Part shown: in pieces, positions 48,292 to 48,346 of the stretch | How positions within the stretch are numbered: the stretch's first letter is position 1 | How the letters are laid out: every line of letters starts with the position of its first letter | NCBI GenBank assembly: GCA_964567045.1 | Contig: CAZMLE010000025.1 | Coordinates: forward strand, 1-48,346 | Source: JAFNGF01 sp964567045 | GTDB taxonomy: Bacteria > Planctomycetota > Phycisphaerae > Sedimentisphaerales > Anaerobacaceae | Direction: 5' to 3' | Length of the DNA: 48,346 nt | The notes under the pieces: model-generated | What the model was told of the DNA's origin: nothing | Seen by the model: the letters and a program-made list of their open reading frames with translations, nothing else | The model's database searches: none | Made by a program: the position numbers and the translations under genes

Positions 48292-48346
48292 TAGCCCCAA
48301 GGGGATTCGAACCCCTGTTGCCGGGTTGAAAACCCGGTGTCCTAGG
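48292..48346 (-). tRNA. tRNA-Glu (UUC), 5' part beyond the window
   Basis: On the minus strand the anticodon arm is CCGGG-TTTTCAA-CCCGG, giving anticodon TTC (Glu). The T arm is AGGGG-TTCGAAT-CCCCT, then the acceptor strand TGGGGCT and discriminator A at 48292. CCA is not encoded. The D arm and 5' acceptor strand lie past 48346. The visible part starts with CCTAGGACA, the usual D-stem end of tRNA-Glu. Confidence 0.93.

Overview
The window looks like a Planctomycetota genome, most likely a Phycisphaerae relative. The grounds are: many Tat-exported Gfo/Idh/MocA oxidoreductases together with DUF1080, DUF6807 and ThuA proteins; type II secretion-like pseudopilins with the long conserved C-terminal tail typical of the phylum; dockerin-like tails ending in a W-L pair; and a very short histone H1-like protein. 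Taxonomy is an inference from gene content, not from a marker gene.

Region 1 (1-22837, all minus strand) is a 16-gene cluster, read from right to left. It holds eight Tat-signal Gfo/Idh/MocA oxidoreductases in two tandem groups, two stand-alone DUF1080 proteins, a TIM barrel-DUF1080 fusion, a DUF6807-DUF1080 fusion, a stand-alone DUF6807 protein, a cytosolic TIM-barrel epimerase, a ThuA-HEAT protein and a HEAT-repeat protein. Established work on Gfo/Idh plus DUF1080/TIM enzymes (3-keto-glycoside chemistry) suggests a mostly periplasmic oxidise-cleave pathway for glycosides. No classical glycosidase, transporter or regulator lies inside the cluster. A 50-bp imperfect palindrome occurs four times here, three times in frame inside genes. 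A second palindrome family is in frame in a fourth gene.

Region 2 (22978-31289): an archease-rtcB RNA-repair pair, a GH57 glycosidase, two adjacent pseudopilins, a divergent pair of secreted repeat proteins (beta-helix and GLUG) with dockerin-like tails, and a pseudopilin remnant. An array of five hairpins lies between archease and GH57.

Region 3 (31445-37651): a metallo-beta-lactamase-fold hydrolase, an MsbA-like ABC exporter with a PDZ-like domain between TM1 and TM2, a GH130 phosphorylase, about 630 bp without a conventional gene (hairpins, a mini-ORF and terminators), a family 4 uracil-DNA glycosylase and an unknown Cys-rich protein.

Region 4 (37692-47618): a KaiC-like/PPDK-N fusion protein, gdhA divergent from a LysR regulator with a 19-bp perfect palindrome between them, a HAD phosphatase, a LolA-like secreted protein, a large protein with an internal HPr domain, a flavodoxin-like protein, the 57-residue histone H1-like protein and a FabZ-like dehydratase.

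Region 5 (47619-48346): repeats, copies of a tRNA 3' end, a small GIY-YIG gene and the 3' part of tRNA-Glu, cut by the window edge.
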